A stretch of DNA of 64,000 nucleotides from an uncultured Pelagibacteraceae bacterium (GTDB lineage: Bacteria; Pseudomonadota; Alphaproteobacteria; Pelagibacterales; Pelagibacteraceae). The notes beneath the pieces were generated by a model. It searched no databases and was not told the DNA's origin. It saw only the letters and a program-made list of their open reading frames with translations. The stretch is from the NCBI GenBank assembly GCA_902569245.1, contig CACFTO010000002.1:1-64000 (forward strand). The letters are read 5' to 3'. Each line of letters starts with the position of its first letter. Positions within the stretch are counted from its first letter, which is position 1. The translations under genes and the position numbers were made by a program. Positions 19,291 through 29,347 of the stretch are shown here, in pieces.

Positions 19291-20078
19291 CAGTTAAACT
19301 ATCTGATAAACAAATTTCAAATTATAAAAATGATGGTGTAATTTTAATCAAAGAAGCCTTTTTACCTTGGATTGAGAAACTTAAAAACGGATTTCAAAAA
19401 GTATTGAACAACCCAAGTCCATACGGAAGAGAAAATATTTCAAAACCACAGGAAGGAAGATTTTTTGAAGATTATTGTAATTGGGAAAGAATTGAGGAAT
19501 TTAAAGATTTTATTTTTAATTCACCAGCAGCAGAAATTGTCGCTCAATCAACTCAATCTAGTAAAATTCAAGTGTTCCATGAACACATTTTTTTAAAGGA
19601 ACCTGGAACAAAAAAGGAAACTCCATGGCATCAAGATCTTCCCTATTATTGTGTAGATGGAAATGATACGGGAAGTTTCTGGATACCATTAGATAATGTA
19701 TCAAAAGATAACTGCCTGAAAGTTTTAAAAGGATCCCATAAGTTACCAATGCTAGTAAAGCCTACCAAATGGTCAAATGACTCTTCTTGGTATAGAAATA
19801 ACAAGAACTTTATGAACATGCCAAATATAGATAAAAATAATGTTTTTAGTACAGAGATGAATATAGGAGATGCAATATTATTTAATTTTAGAGTTTTACA
19901 TTCATCTTCAGGAAATAGTGACAAAAAAAGCCGTAAAGCTTTCTCTGCAAGATTTATTGGAGACGATGTAAGATACATTGATAGAAAAGGAGAAACTTCT
20001 CCACCTTTTAAAGGAATAGATTTAAATTCAGGAGATAAAATGAGAAAAGATTGGTTTCCTGTGGTTTGGGGTAATTAA
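19287..20078 (+). CDS. Phytanoyl-CoA dioxygenase (PhyH) family Fe(II)/2OG dioxygenase
   Basis: HxD-like TPWHQDLPYY and distal VLHSSSGN; GTG start overlapping mtnP stop; abuts mtnA. Confidence 0.8.
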   Translation: MTVKLSDKQISNYKNDGVILIKEAFLPWIEKLKNGFQKVLNNPSPYGRENISKPQEGRFFEDYCNWERIEEFKDFIFNSPAAEIVAQSTQSSKIQVFHEHIFLKEPGTKKETPWHQDLPYYCVDGNDTGSFWIPLDNVSKDNCLKVLKGSHKLPMLVKPTKWSNDSSWYRNNKNFMNMPNIDKNNVFSTEMNIGDAILFNFRVLHSSSGNSDKKSRKAFSARFIGDDVRYIDRKGETSPPFKGIDLNSGDKMRKDWFPVVWGN

Positions 20079-21152
20079 ATGAAAATAAAGGGAAAAAAAT
20101 ATAGAACAATTTGGTATGAAAATAATGTAGTAAAAATAATTGATCAAACCAAACTTCCACATCAGTTTATTATTAAAGATTTGAAGACAATAAAAGATAC
20201 AGTAAAAGCAATAAAAACTATGGAGGTAAGAGGAGCACCTCTTATTGGTGGAACTGCTGCTTATGGAATAGTATTGGCAATTCAAGAAAATAAAAATTTA
20301 GATTTTATTAAAAAAAGTTCAGAAGAATTGGTTAATTCAAGACCTACAGCTATAAACTTACAATGGGCAATTCATAGAATGAACAATAAATTATCATTTG
20401 TGAAGTCTGATGAATTATTGGATGTGGCATTAAAAGAGGCAAAATTAATATGTGATGAAGATGTCAAATTTTGTGAGAATATAGGATTTAATGGGCTTAA
20501 AATAATTGAGGAAATTTTTAATAAAAACAATAAAACTGTTAATATCTTAACTCACTGTAATGCTGGTTGGCTTGCAACTATAGATTGGGGGACAGCAACC
20601 TCACCAATTTATCAAGCACATAGAAAAGGAATACCAATTCATGTTTGGGTTGATGAGACTAGACCCAGGAACCAAGGTGCAAATTTAACATCATATGAAT
20701 TAAATGAAGAGGGTATACCAAATACAATTATTACAGATAATACGGGCGGTATTTTAATGCAAAGAGGTGAAGTTGATATGTGCATAGTTGGAACTGACAG
20801 GACTTTATCAACTGGAGATGTATGTAATAAAATCGGCACCTATTTAAAAGCATTAGCAGCACATGATAATAATGTGCCCTTTTATGTGGCTTTACCAAGT
20901 TCCACAATTGATTGGGAAACTAAAGATTATAATAAGATACCTATTGAAGAAAGAAATTCTGAGGAGCTATCCCATATAGAAGGAAAAGACGATAAAAATA
21001 ATATCAAGAAAGTTTTAATTTATCCTGAAAACAGTAAATCGATGAATTTAGCATTTGACATAACTCCAGCAAAATATGTAACAGGTTTAATTACAGAGAA
21101 AGGTATATGCCAGGCATCAACTGTCGGTTTAAAACAAATGTTTAATAGATAA
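20079..21152 (+). CDS. mtnA: S-methyl-5-thioribose-1-phosphate isomerase
   Basis: MEVRGAPLIGGTAAYG, THCNAGWLATIDWGTATSPIY, VDETRPRNQGANLTSYEL motifs. Confidence 0.92.
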   Translation: MKIKGKKYRTIWYENNVVKIIDQTKLPHQFIIKDLKTIKDTVKAIKTMEVRGAPLIGGTAAYGIVLAIQENKNLDFIKKSSEELVNSRPTAINLQWAIHRMNNKLSFVKSDELLDVALKEAKLICDEDVKFCENIGFNGLKIIEEIFNKNNKTVNILTHCNAGWLATIDWGTATSPIYQAHRKGIPIHVWVDETRPRNQGANLTSYELNEEGIPNTIITDNTGGILMQRGEVDMCIVGTDRTLSTGDVCNKIGTYLKALAAHDNNVPFYVALPSSTIDWETKDYNKIPIEERNSEELSHIEGKDDKNNIKKVLIYPENSKSMNLAFDITPAKYVTGLITEKGICQASTVGLKQMFNR

Positions 21153-22735
21153 TGAATAAAGTTAAAAATATTTTATTTATAATGGCTGATCAACTAAGAT
21201 TTGATTATCTTTCTTGTTATGGTCATCCGCACCTTAAAACACCTCACATAGACGCTTTAGCAAAAAAAGGAGTTATATTTGATTCAGCTTATGTTCAAGC
21301 TCCTGTTTGTGGCCCATCAAGAGCATCTTATTATACTGGAAGAACAGTATTTAGCCATGGATCAACTTGGAACCAAATACCTTTACCAATCGGTGAATTA
21401 ACTATTGGAGATTATTTGAGGCAATCTGGAATTAGGACTGGAGTCGTTGGTAAAACACATATGAGACCCGATATAGATGGAATGAATAGACTTGGAATTT
21501 CAAAAGATACAGAAATAGGTCTTACAGTTAGTGAACCAGGATTTGATCCTTATGAGAGAGATGACGGACTTCATCCTAATAACCACATTAAAAATTCAAC
21601 TAAAAAACTATCTTACAATGATTGGTTAAACAAACTTGGATATGAGGGTGATAATCCTTGGGATAGTTGGGCAAATTCATCAGAGGATGAAAGTGGAAAT
21701 ATTTTGAGTGGATGGAGGTTAAGAAATTCAAATAAACCAGCAAGAGTTAAAGAAGAACATTCTGAAACTGCATTTATGACAAATAGATCAATGGAATTTA
21801 TTCAAGAAAGTGGAGATAAGCCTTGGTTTTTACATTTATCATATATTAAACCTCATTGGCCTTACATTGCTCCTGCTCCTTATCATAACATGTACTCCTC
21901 AAATCAATTTTACCCAGTTCATCGAAGTAATACTGAAAAAGAAATAGATCATCCAGTCTATAAAGCTTTCATGGAAAATAATATTTCAAAGACTTTTTCA
22001 AGAGAAGAAGTGAGAAATACTGTTCTTTCAGGATACATGGGATTGATAAAGCAAATAGATGATAATCTTGGTAGACTATTTAATTTTCTTGAAGAAAAAA
22101 ATTATATGAATAATACAATGATAGTTTTTACATCAGATCATGGTGACTATCAGGGCGATCATTGGTTAGGAGAAAAAGAGCTTTTTCATGAACAAATTGT
22201 TAAAGTTCCAATGATAATTTATGATCCAAGCAATTTGTCAGATAACAATAGGGGAGTTAGAGAAAAAAGATTTGTAGAGGCTATAGACTTGCTGCCTACT
22301 TTTTTAGACACTGTAGATAGTAATGTAAGCAAACATCGCCTTGAGGGACAATCATTGTTACCAATTATTAGAGGAGATAAAGTTTCTAATTGGAAAGATA
22401 GTGTATTTAGTGAAATAGATTACTCATTTAACGAAGCAAGAAAAATTCTTAATATTGGAGCATCAGATGCTAGAGCTTATATGATTAGAAATAACAATTG
22501 GAAGTATATTTATTATAAAGGTTTTCCACCTCAATTGTTTGACTTAAAAAACGATCCAGATGAGTTCAATGACCTGGGTCAATCTCCTGATTACTTGAAA
22601 ATTATAGAGGAAATGAAAGATATTCTGCTAGAAAGAATTACTAATAGAAAAAATAGAGTTGCAGCAACTGATGAATTTGTTTTGAAAGAAAGAGACTATA
22701 CTAAAGACAACGGTATTATGATAGGAGTATGGTAA
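21152..22735 (+). CDS. Sulfatase / alkaline phosphatase superfamily hydrolase
   Basis: QAPVCGPSRASYYTGR (C-x-P-S-R formylglycine signature), TSDHGDYQGDH. Confidence 0.88.
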   Translation: MNKVKNILFIMADQLRFDYLSCYGHPHLKTPHIDALAKKGVIFDSAYVQAPVCGPSRASYYTGRTVFSHGSTWNQIPLPIGELTIGDYLRQSGIRTGVVGKTHMRPDIDGMNRLGISKDTEIGLTVSEPGFDPYERDDGLHPNNHIKNSTKKLSYNDWLNKLGYEGDNPWDSWANSSEDESGNILSGWRLRNSNKPARVKEEHSETAFMTNRSMEFIQESGDKPWFLHLSYIKPHWPYIAPAPYHNMYSSNQFYPVHRSNTEKEIDHPVYKAFMENNISKTFSREEVRNTVLSGYMGLIKQIDDNLGRLFNFLEEKNYMNNTMIVFTSDHGDYQGDHWLGEKELFHEQIVKVPMIIYDPSNLSDNNRGVREKRFVEAIDLLPTFLDTVDSNVSKHRLEGQSLLPIIRGDKVSNWKDSVFSEIDYSFNEARKILNIGASDARAYMIRNNNWKYIYYKGFPPQLFDLKNDPDEFNDLGQSPDYLKIIEEMKDILLERITNRKNRVAATDEFVLKERDYTKDNGIMIGVW

Positions 22736-23073
22736 TGAATCCATTAATATTATCTTTAATCGGTTTAGTAACAGTTGGCGTTTCTGCAAATCTTATAAAA
22801 TTATTAAGAAAAAATAAAATTCTATTATTAATTTCAATAATTCCATGCGTTTATATTTTTATTTATGGTCTGTATGCAACTTTTGGACCGATAGATTTAT
22901 ATAAAGATGGAACTGAAAATTTCATTACTCAAAACCCTGGCAAAGAACTTCCTGTAGTATTTGTTCTTTTAAAGTTTTATCAATATATTTTAATCCTTGT
23001 AGGTGCTATTTTTGGCTTAATTTATTATAATTATTTTAAGAATTTCAATCAGACTACGGATTCATCAGACTAG
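22729..23073 (+). CDS. Small hypothetical membrane protein (114 aa)
   Basis: Overlaps the sulfatase end, three hydrophobic segments. Confidence 0.5.
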   Translation: MVMNPLILSLIGLVTVGVSANLIKLLRKNKILLLISIIPCVYIFIYGLYATFGPIDLYKDGTENFITQNPGKELPVVFVLLKFYQYILILVGAIFGLIYYNYFKNFNQTTDSSD

Positions 23074-24364
23074 GTAAATATAAACAAATTGCTGGGAAAG
23101 CTATAATTAAGGCAAGTCTAATTACATCTGTCATTAAGAAAGGAAGTGTTCCAAACCATATTGTTTGGAGGGGAGTTTTTTGCATAACACCTTTAATAAC
23201 GAATAAATTCATACCCACAGGTGGTGAAATTAATCCAAATTCAACAACTATTACTGCAAATATACCAAACCATACTGGATCAATACCAGCATCAACAATT
23301 ACAGGATAAAATACTGGAATAGTTAAAAATAACATTGCCAATGAATCCATTACTGTTCCTAGTACCAAGTATATCGCACAAATTACTAAAATTATTCCTA
23401 AAGGAGTAAGTTCTAAATAATTTATAAAATCAACTACAGCAAAAGGTAACTGAGTAACTGTAATAAGATAATTAAATATACTTGCTCCAATTACAATTAA
23501 ATATAATGAACCAACTGTCTTTATTGTTGTCCAAACTGCATCTTTCAATAAACTTAATTTTAATTGGCCTCTAAAAAAAATAAAAACTAAAACTAATATT
23601 ACTCCTACCGCAGCACTCTCAGTAGCAGTGAAAAAACCTAAATAGAGTCCACCCATCATAATTGCAAATATTAAAAATATTGGAAAAACTTTTGAGATAG
23701 CTGAAATTCTTTCTTTCAATGGCATTTTAGTTCCATACCCACCTTGTGAAGGGTAAATTAAAAGATAAACTCTAATTGCGATCATATAAAGTATCACTGC
23801 GATTATTCCTGGTACGAGTGCAGCAAAAAAAAGTTCTTGGACTGATTGTTCGGTTAAATAAGCATATATTACCAAAATAACACTTGGTGGAATTATTATT
23901 CCAAGTGTCCCTCCAGAAGCAATAGAACCACTAATTAGAGCATCGCTATAACCATGCCTTCTCATTTCAGGACCTGCCATTTGAGACATTGTTGCAGCTG
24001 TTGCAATTGAAGATCCACAAATCATTCCAAATCCAGCACATGCACCAACTGTAGACATTGCCAAACCACCCTTGTAATGACCTACTATTGCATAGGCAGC
24101 ATCATATAAATTTCTTGATAAATTTGAGCTATTAGCAAGATTTCCCATTAATACAAAGAGAGGCAACACTGATAATGTATATTTTGAGACCGCATCAAAT
24201 GGAGCGGTACCCAAAACAAATATTGCAGGATCAAATCCTGAAATCATTGCAAAGCCAGTAAAACCAACTACCAACATCGCAATTCCTATTGGAACATTTA
24301 GTACCATTAAAATTAATACAGCAGCGAAAGATAACCCTCCATTAATTACAGCTTCTAAACCCAT
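23054..24364 (-). CDS. TRAP transporter large permease (DctM family)
   Basis: DctM-type sequence GGTLGIIIPPSVILVIYAYLTEQS. Confidence 0.9.
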   Translation of the reverse strand: MGLEAVINGGLSFAAVLILMVLNVPIGIAMLVVGFTGFAMISGFDPAIFVLGTAPFDAVSKYTLSVLPLFVLMGNLANSSNLSRNLYDAAYAIVGHYKGGLAMSTVGACAGFGMICGSSIATAATMSQMAGPEMRRHGYSDALISGSIASGGTLGIIIPPSVILVIYAYLTEQSVQELFFAALVPGIIAVILYMIAIRVYLLIYPSQGGYGTKMPLKERISAISKVFPIFLIFAIMMGGLYLGFFTATESAAVGVILVLVFIFFRGQLKLSLLKDAVWTTIKTVGSLYLIVIGASIFNYLITVTQLPFAVVDFINYLELTPLGIILVICAIYLVLGTVMDSLAMLFLTIPVFYPVIVDAGIDPVWFGIFAVIVVEFGLISPPVGMNLFVIKGVMQKTPLQTIWFGTLPFLMTDVIRLALIIAFPAICLYLPSLMNP

Positions 24365-24855
24365 TATAATTCCTCTTCTTTTGAGCTATTTTTTAAAATA
24401 GTTTTGATAAACCATATTACTATTGCAAAAACACTTAACCACATCCCGATAGAGCATATGAAATAAAATGGATAAAAATACAGTTCTAAATCAAGTGTTA
24501 CTCTTTGATTATTCATAAATTTATATGATGTCAAAGTAGTCGAATATGCCATTACAGACATAATCGATATCATTAAAACAAATTTCAAAATTACCAAATA
24601 AGTTTTAAATATTCCCAAATTTAAATTATTTATAAAGTCCGCTGAAACATTAGCATTTAAATAAAATGCTCTTGGCATTGCAAGGAAAGCTACTAATGCC
24701 ATCCCTATCTCAACTAATTCAATTGTACCTGTTACAGGTGAATTTAAAAATCGTCTTCCAAATACGTCACAAAAAGTTAATACAGCTAATAAAAATAAAA
24801 TAATACCTGAAGCTATCGCTGAATAATCAAAAACTTTACTGACTTTAGAAATCAT
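24364..24855 (-). CDS. TRAP transporter small permease (DctQ family)
   Basis: Four-TM protein overlapping DctM start. Confidence 0.85.
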   Translation of the reverse strand: MISKVSKVFDYSAIASGIILFLLAVLTFCDVFGRRFLNSPVTGTIELVEIGMALVAFLAMPRAFYLNANVSADFINNLNLGIFKTYLVILKFVLMISIMSVMAYSTTLTSYKFMNNQRVTLDLELYFYPFYFICSIGMWLSVFAIVIWFIKTILKNSSKEEEL

Positions 24856-24922
24856 AAAAATGTTGCTTCAAATTATCTAGACATTAACATATAAATAGTT
24901 TCAAAAATAGAAAGTATTAATC

Positions 24923-25774
24923 ATGAAATTTATTTCTTTTAAATATAATCAACAAAATAAGTTTGGTATTATTAATAATAATAAAATTACAGATCTAACT
25001 GGAAAAGTATCTAATTCAAATACACTAAAAGATTTAATTTCAAATCAAGGAATTGAAGAAGCTAAATCTTATGCAACAAATAATCCAGGCGATATTGATG
25101 AGTCAGAAATTGAATATTTACCGCTAATTCCAAATCCTGGAAAAATTATTTGTGTAGGTTTAAATTATAGTGAACATGTTAAAGAAACCAACAGAACAGT
25201 TGAAGAAAACCCAGTAATTTTTCATCGATTTCCAGAAAGTCAAACTGCACACTTACAGCCAATTCAAAGACCTGTTGTTTCACAAAGTTTAGATTTTGAA
25301 GGTGAGATGGCAGTAATTATGGGTGAAGGTGGCAAACATATAAAACCTGAGGATGCCTTAAAGCATATAATTGGTTATTCATGTTATAATGAAAGTACTG
25401 TAAGAGAGTGGCAGAGACATACAAGACAATTTGGGATGGGTAAAAACTTTGAAAAAACAGGGAGTTTTGGTCCACACATGGTTTTAGCTGAAGACATTAA
25501 TAATTATAAAAATTTAACAATTGAAACTAGATTAAATGGCGAGGTAATGCAAAACGCAAAATTAAGTCAACTTATTTTCGATATTCCAATTTTAATTTCG
25601 TACGTTTCTAAAGCTATGGCTTGGAGAGCAGGTGATGTACTAGTCACTGGTACGCCTGGAGGTGTAGGGTTTAAAAGAAACCCTCCAGTATTTATGAAGC
25701 CTGGAGACAATGTTGAAATAGAAATCACAGAAATTGGCACTTTATCTAATACAATTAAGGATGAAATAATCTAA
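24923..25774 (+). CDS. Fumarylacetoacetate hydrolase (FAH) family protein
   Basis: KIICVGLNYSEHVKE, DFEGEMAVIMGEGG, GDVLVTGTPGGVGF motifs. Confidence 0.9.
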   Translation: MKFISFKYNQQNKFGIINNNKITDLTGKVSNSNTLKDLISNQGIEEAKSYATNNPGDIDESEIEYLPLIPNPGKIICVGLNYSEHVKETNRTVEENPVIFHRFPESQTAHLQPIQRPVVSQSLDFEGEMAVIMGEGGKHIKPEDALKHIIGYSCYNESTVREWQRHTRQFGMGKNFEKTGSFGPHMVLAEDINNYKNLTIETRLNGEVMQNAKLSQLIFDIPILISYVSKAMAWRAGDVLVTGTPGGVGFKRNPPVFMKPGDNVEIEITEIGTLSNTIKDEII

Positions 25775-25824
25775 TTTTCAAGTTAAACTTTCTTATAATT
25801 ATTTAATAATAAGAGGGGATTAAC

Positions 25825-26838
25825 ATGAAAAAAAAAATAATTGGTTTTGTTATAGGAATTTTTTCCTTAAGCATTATTAGCACGGCATCAGCTACAGAAT
25901 TAAAGTTAGCAACTTTTGAACCACCAAAAGCATTTATAGCAAGTAAGATTTTAGCTGCTTGGGCAGATAAAGTTAACAAATGTTCAAATGGTGCTTTAAA
26001 CGTAAAAATGTATGCGGGAGGAGTATTAGGAAGTCCTCCAAAACAATACGATATAGTTACTTCAGGAGTTGCAGATATATCTTGGACAGTTCTTGGATAC
26101 ATTGGTGGTCAATTTCCTTTAAGTTCAGTTGTAGAACTTCCATTCCTGACCAAAACTTCAAAAGCTGGATCTAGAGCTTTAAATACTCTTTTTGAAGAAG
26201 GTTACCTAGATAAAGAAATGGCAGGAATTAAACTGATAGGACTTCATTCGAACCCTGGATACCAAATACATATGAAGGATACTAAAGTAGTTAAACCAGC
26301 AGACTTTAAAGGTAAAAAAATGAGAGTTCCAAGCAAAATAGCTGGAACTATTCTTAAAACTTTAGGAGCAACTGGGGTTAAAGTACCAGCACCAGGAACT
26401 TCAGAAGCCTTAAATAAAGGTGTTATAGATGGTACACCTTTCCCATACACAGCAATTGGTTCATTTAGATTATTTGATGTTACTAAATATCATACAGAAG
26501 TTAACATTACTAATGCAACATTTGGATTAATAATGAATGAAGGAAAATATAACGGTCTGTCTTCGGCTGCAAAAGGATGTGTTGATAAACATTCTGGTCA
26601 GTGGTTTGGCGACTGGGCATCTAATTTAATTGATACTCAGAATGCTAAGATGAGAGTTCAAGTAGAAAATACTCCAGGACACGAGATAACTGTTGCATCA
26701 GATTCAGTTTTAGCTGAATACAAAAAAATATTGGCTCCAATCGAATCTGACTGGTTAGCAGAAATGAAAGGCAAAGGTCTTGATGGAGATGCTGTATTAA
26801 AAAGAGCAAGAGAAGTAATTTCTAAAATAGATGGTTAA
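25825..26838 (+). CDS. TRAP transporter substrate-binding protein (DctP family)
   Basis: Signal peptide; DctP-like; RBS GAGGGG upstream. Confidence 0.9.
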   Translation: MKKKIIGFVIGIFSLSIISTASATELKLATFEPPKAFIASKILAAWADKVNKCSNGALNVKMYAGGVLGSPPKQYDIVTSGVADISWTVLGYIGGQFPLSSVVELPFLTKTSKAGSRALNTLFEEGYLDKEMAGIKLIGLHSNPGYQIHMKDTKVVKPADFKGKKMRVPSKIAGTILKTLGATGVKVPAPGTSEALNKGVIDGTPFPYTAIGSFRLFDVTKYHTEVNITNATFGLIMNEGKYNGLSSAAKGCVDKHSGQWFGDWASNLIDTQNAKMRVQVENTPGHEITVASDSVLAEYKKILAPIESDWLAEMKGKGLDGDAVLKRAREVISKIDG

Positions 26839-26849
26839 TAATTAAATTC

Positions 26850-26875
26850 GAGCCCGCTAATTTCATAGCGGGCTC
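26850..26875 (+). terminator. GC-rich hairpin downstream of dctP
   Basis: GAGCCCGCTA-atttca-TAGCGGGCTC, 10 bp perfect, followed by TTTC. Confidence 0.75.
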
Positions 26876-26900
26876 TTTCAAAATTAAGTATAATAATAAA

Positions 26901-27872
26901 ATGGCAGTAAAAGCTTTAAGTTATATTGGAGTTAATTCAGATAAATTTGAGGATTGGTCAGACTATTCTCAAAAATACCTCGGTATGCAACAGATGGACC
27001 GTGGAAAAGAAATTCTATCTTTTAGAATGGATGACCAAAAACAAAGATTAACAATAACTGGCAATAAAGGAGATGGATTAGGATTTTTAGGATGGGAAGT
27101 TGAGAGCAAAGAAGATCTTCAAACCTTTGCAAATAAATTAGAGGAAAATAAAATAGTAGTAAATCATGGAAAGAATTCTCTTGCAGACAAACGTTTTGTT
27201 GAGGATTTAATATATTTTAATGACCCACAAGGAAATCGTATTGAGCTAGTTTATAAGCCTATGCTAGATACTGATCCATTTAAACCAAGTAGGCCAATTT
27301 CAGGATTTAAGACTGGGCCACTTGGCATGGGACATGCTGTTGTACATGTTAAAAAAATTGATGATTTAATTCCTTTTTATAGAGATGTAATGGGCTTCAA
27401 GATAAGTGATTATAGTCATACTCCTATATCTTTATGTTTTTTTCATGTTAATGGCAGACATCATAGTTTAGCTTTATTTGGTTCAGGTGAAACCGGTTTC
27501 CATCATTTTATGGTTGAATACAACAACTTAGACGATGTAGGTCAAGGGTATGACTTGTTGCAATACAAGGATAACGCAATTGCTTATACAATGGGACGAC
27601 ATACGAATGATTATATGACTTCATTTTATTCAATTACACCTTCAGGATTTTTTATTGAAAATGGATGGGGTGGGAGGATTATCAATCCGGATACGTGGCA
27701 GCCTATTGAAACATTTGAGGGGCCTAGTTTTTGGGGGCACGAGAGACTTTATTTACCTGATGACGAGAGAATGAAATTTAGAAATAAAAGACTCGAAACT
27801 GCTTCTCAAGGAAAACAAGCTCCATTGTTAATTGATTGTCCTTGGTTATATTCAAATTTAAAAAAAAAATAA
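26901..27872 (+). CDS. VOC-superfamily extradiol ring-cleavage dioxygenase-like protein
   Basis: Two VOC domains; GHAVVHVKKIDDLIPFYRDVMGFKISDY; HHFMVEY; FFIENGWGG. Confidence 0.8.
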   Translation: MAVKALSYIGVNSDKFEDWSDYSQKYLGMQQMDRGKEILSFRMDDQKQRLTITGNKGDGLGFLGWEVESKEDLQTFANKLEENKIVVNHGKNSLADKRFVEDLIYFNDPQGNRIELVYKPMLDTDPFKPSRPISGFKTGPLGMGHAVVHVKKIDDLIPFYRDVMGFKISDYSHTPISLCFFHVNGRHHSLALFGSGETGFHHFMVEYNNLDDVGQGYDLLQYKDNAIAYTMGRHTNDYMTSFYSITPSGFFIENGWGGRIINPDTWQPIETFEGPSFWGHERLYLPDDERMKFRNKRLETASQGKQAPLLIDCPWLYSNLKKK

Positions 27873-27886
27873 TTTTTTAAATATCC

Positions 27887-29347
27887 ATGAAAGAATTTGA
27901 TGTCACAATAGTAGGATTAGGACCTGCGGGAGGAACTTTAGCAAACCTTTTGGCAATGCATGACTTATCAATATTAATTCTCGATAGAGAAAAAAGTTTT
28001 TATCCTCTCCCTAGAGCGGTCCATTTTGATGACGAAATTATGAGAGTATTTCAAACAATAGGAATTACAAAAGAATTTTTGAAACACACCATAATCAACA
28101 AAGGCACTAAATTCGTTAATTCTAAAGACAAAGTAATATTAGATTGGCCAAGACCAAAAAAAATTACAGATAATGGATGGTATCCAAGTTATAGATTTCA
28201 TCAACCTGATCTAGAAAAAAAACTTAGAAAAAAGTTAAAAAATTATAAAAAGGTCTCAATAGAACAAAATTCTGAGGTTATAAAAATTAAAAATTCAAAA
28301 AATTATGTAGATATAACATATTTAAACATAAATAATCACAAAGATTATCTCGTAAGGTCAAAATATGTAATTGGTTGCGACGGCGCCAACTCTATAACTA
28401 GAAAACAAATGAAAACAAAAATGGATAATTTAGGTTTTACACAAAAATGGGCAGTAGTTGATCTAATATTGAAAAAGAAAAAAAATAATTTGCCAGATAG
28501 AACAATTCAATATTCAAATCCAAAACAACCAGCAACATATTGTCGAAATGTTGGTAGACGTAGACGATGGGAATTTGCAATTAAGAAAAATCATAGTGAT
28601 AAAATAGTTTTATCAGATAATTATATTTGGAATTTTCTCAAACCTTGGCTAAATAAAAGCGAAGCAATTATTGAGAGAAAAACAATTTATACATTTGAGT
28701 CTGCTATTGCCAGAAAATGGAGAAAAGGTAGAGTTTTTATAGCCGGGGATGCCGCTCATTTAATGCCTCCATTTATGGGTCAAGGAATGTGTGCTGGAAT
28801 TAGAGATGCATCAAATTTAGCATGGAAAATTGCCAATTGTATAAGAAATAAATTTGATGATAAACTTTTAAATACATATCAGTCAGAAAGATCTCTCAAT
28901 GTTAAAGAATATATCGAAACCACTATGAGGATGGGAGAATTTGTAAATGCTGTTGAGTCCATTCAAATAACAGACAATATAAAATCTGACAATAAAGGTA
29001 TTAAAAGCATGCAGTCAATTAAACCTAAACTAGGAAAAGGCTTAGGCAACCTAAATGATAAAAATAGAGGCAAAACTTTTCCACAATTCAAACTTAAAAA
29101 TAATAAAACCCTTGATGATTATTTTTCAAAAAAAGGAATGATAATTTTATCTTCAGAAATAAAGCCCAAAAACTTAAAAAATTACTCCTTATTGAAAGCA
29201 AAGAATTTAAGCAATGTTTCAAAATATTTAAAAAATATTAATTCAAAAGCTATTTTAGTAAGACCAGATAGATTCATTTTAGCTTCAGCAAGATCAAATA
29301 AAGATGTTGGTTTACTTGTAAAAAAATATTCTTTGATTTTAAGATAA
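27887..29347 (+). CDS. FAD-dependent aromatic monooxygenase (MhpA/PheA-like)
   Basis: GLGPAGGTLANLLA FAD motif; VFIAGDAAHLMPPFMGQGMCAGIRDASNLAWKI. Confidence 0.85.
   Translation: MKEFDVTIVGLGPAGGTLANLLAMHDLSILILDREKSFYPLPRAVHFDDEIMRVFQTIGITKEFLKHTIINKGTKFVNSKDKVILDWPRPKKITDNGWYPSYRFHQPDLEKKLRKKLKNYKKVSIEQNSEVIKIKNSKNYVDITYLNINNHKDYLVRSKYVIGCDGANSITRKQMKTKMDNLGFTQKWAVVDLILKKKKNNLPDRTIQYSNPKQPATYCRNVGRRRRWEFAIKKNHSDKIVLSDNYIWNFLKPWLNKSEAIIERKTIYTFESAIARKWRKGRVFIAGDAAHLMPPFMGQGMCAGIRDASNLAWKIANCIRNKFDDKLLNTYQSERSLNVKEYIETTMRMGEFVNAVESIQITDNIKSDNKGIKSMQSIKPKLGKGLGNLNDKNRGKTFPQFKLKNNKTLDDYFSKKGMIILSSEIKPKNLKNYSLLKAKNLSNVSKYLKNINSKAILVRPDRFILASARSNKDVGLLVKKYSLILR

Noticed and set aside
19646-19978. 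110-aa antisense ORF in the PhyH-like gene
   Set aside because: No motif; covered by a conserved dioxygenase.
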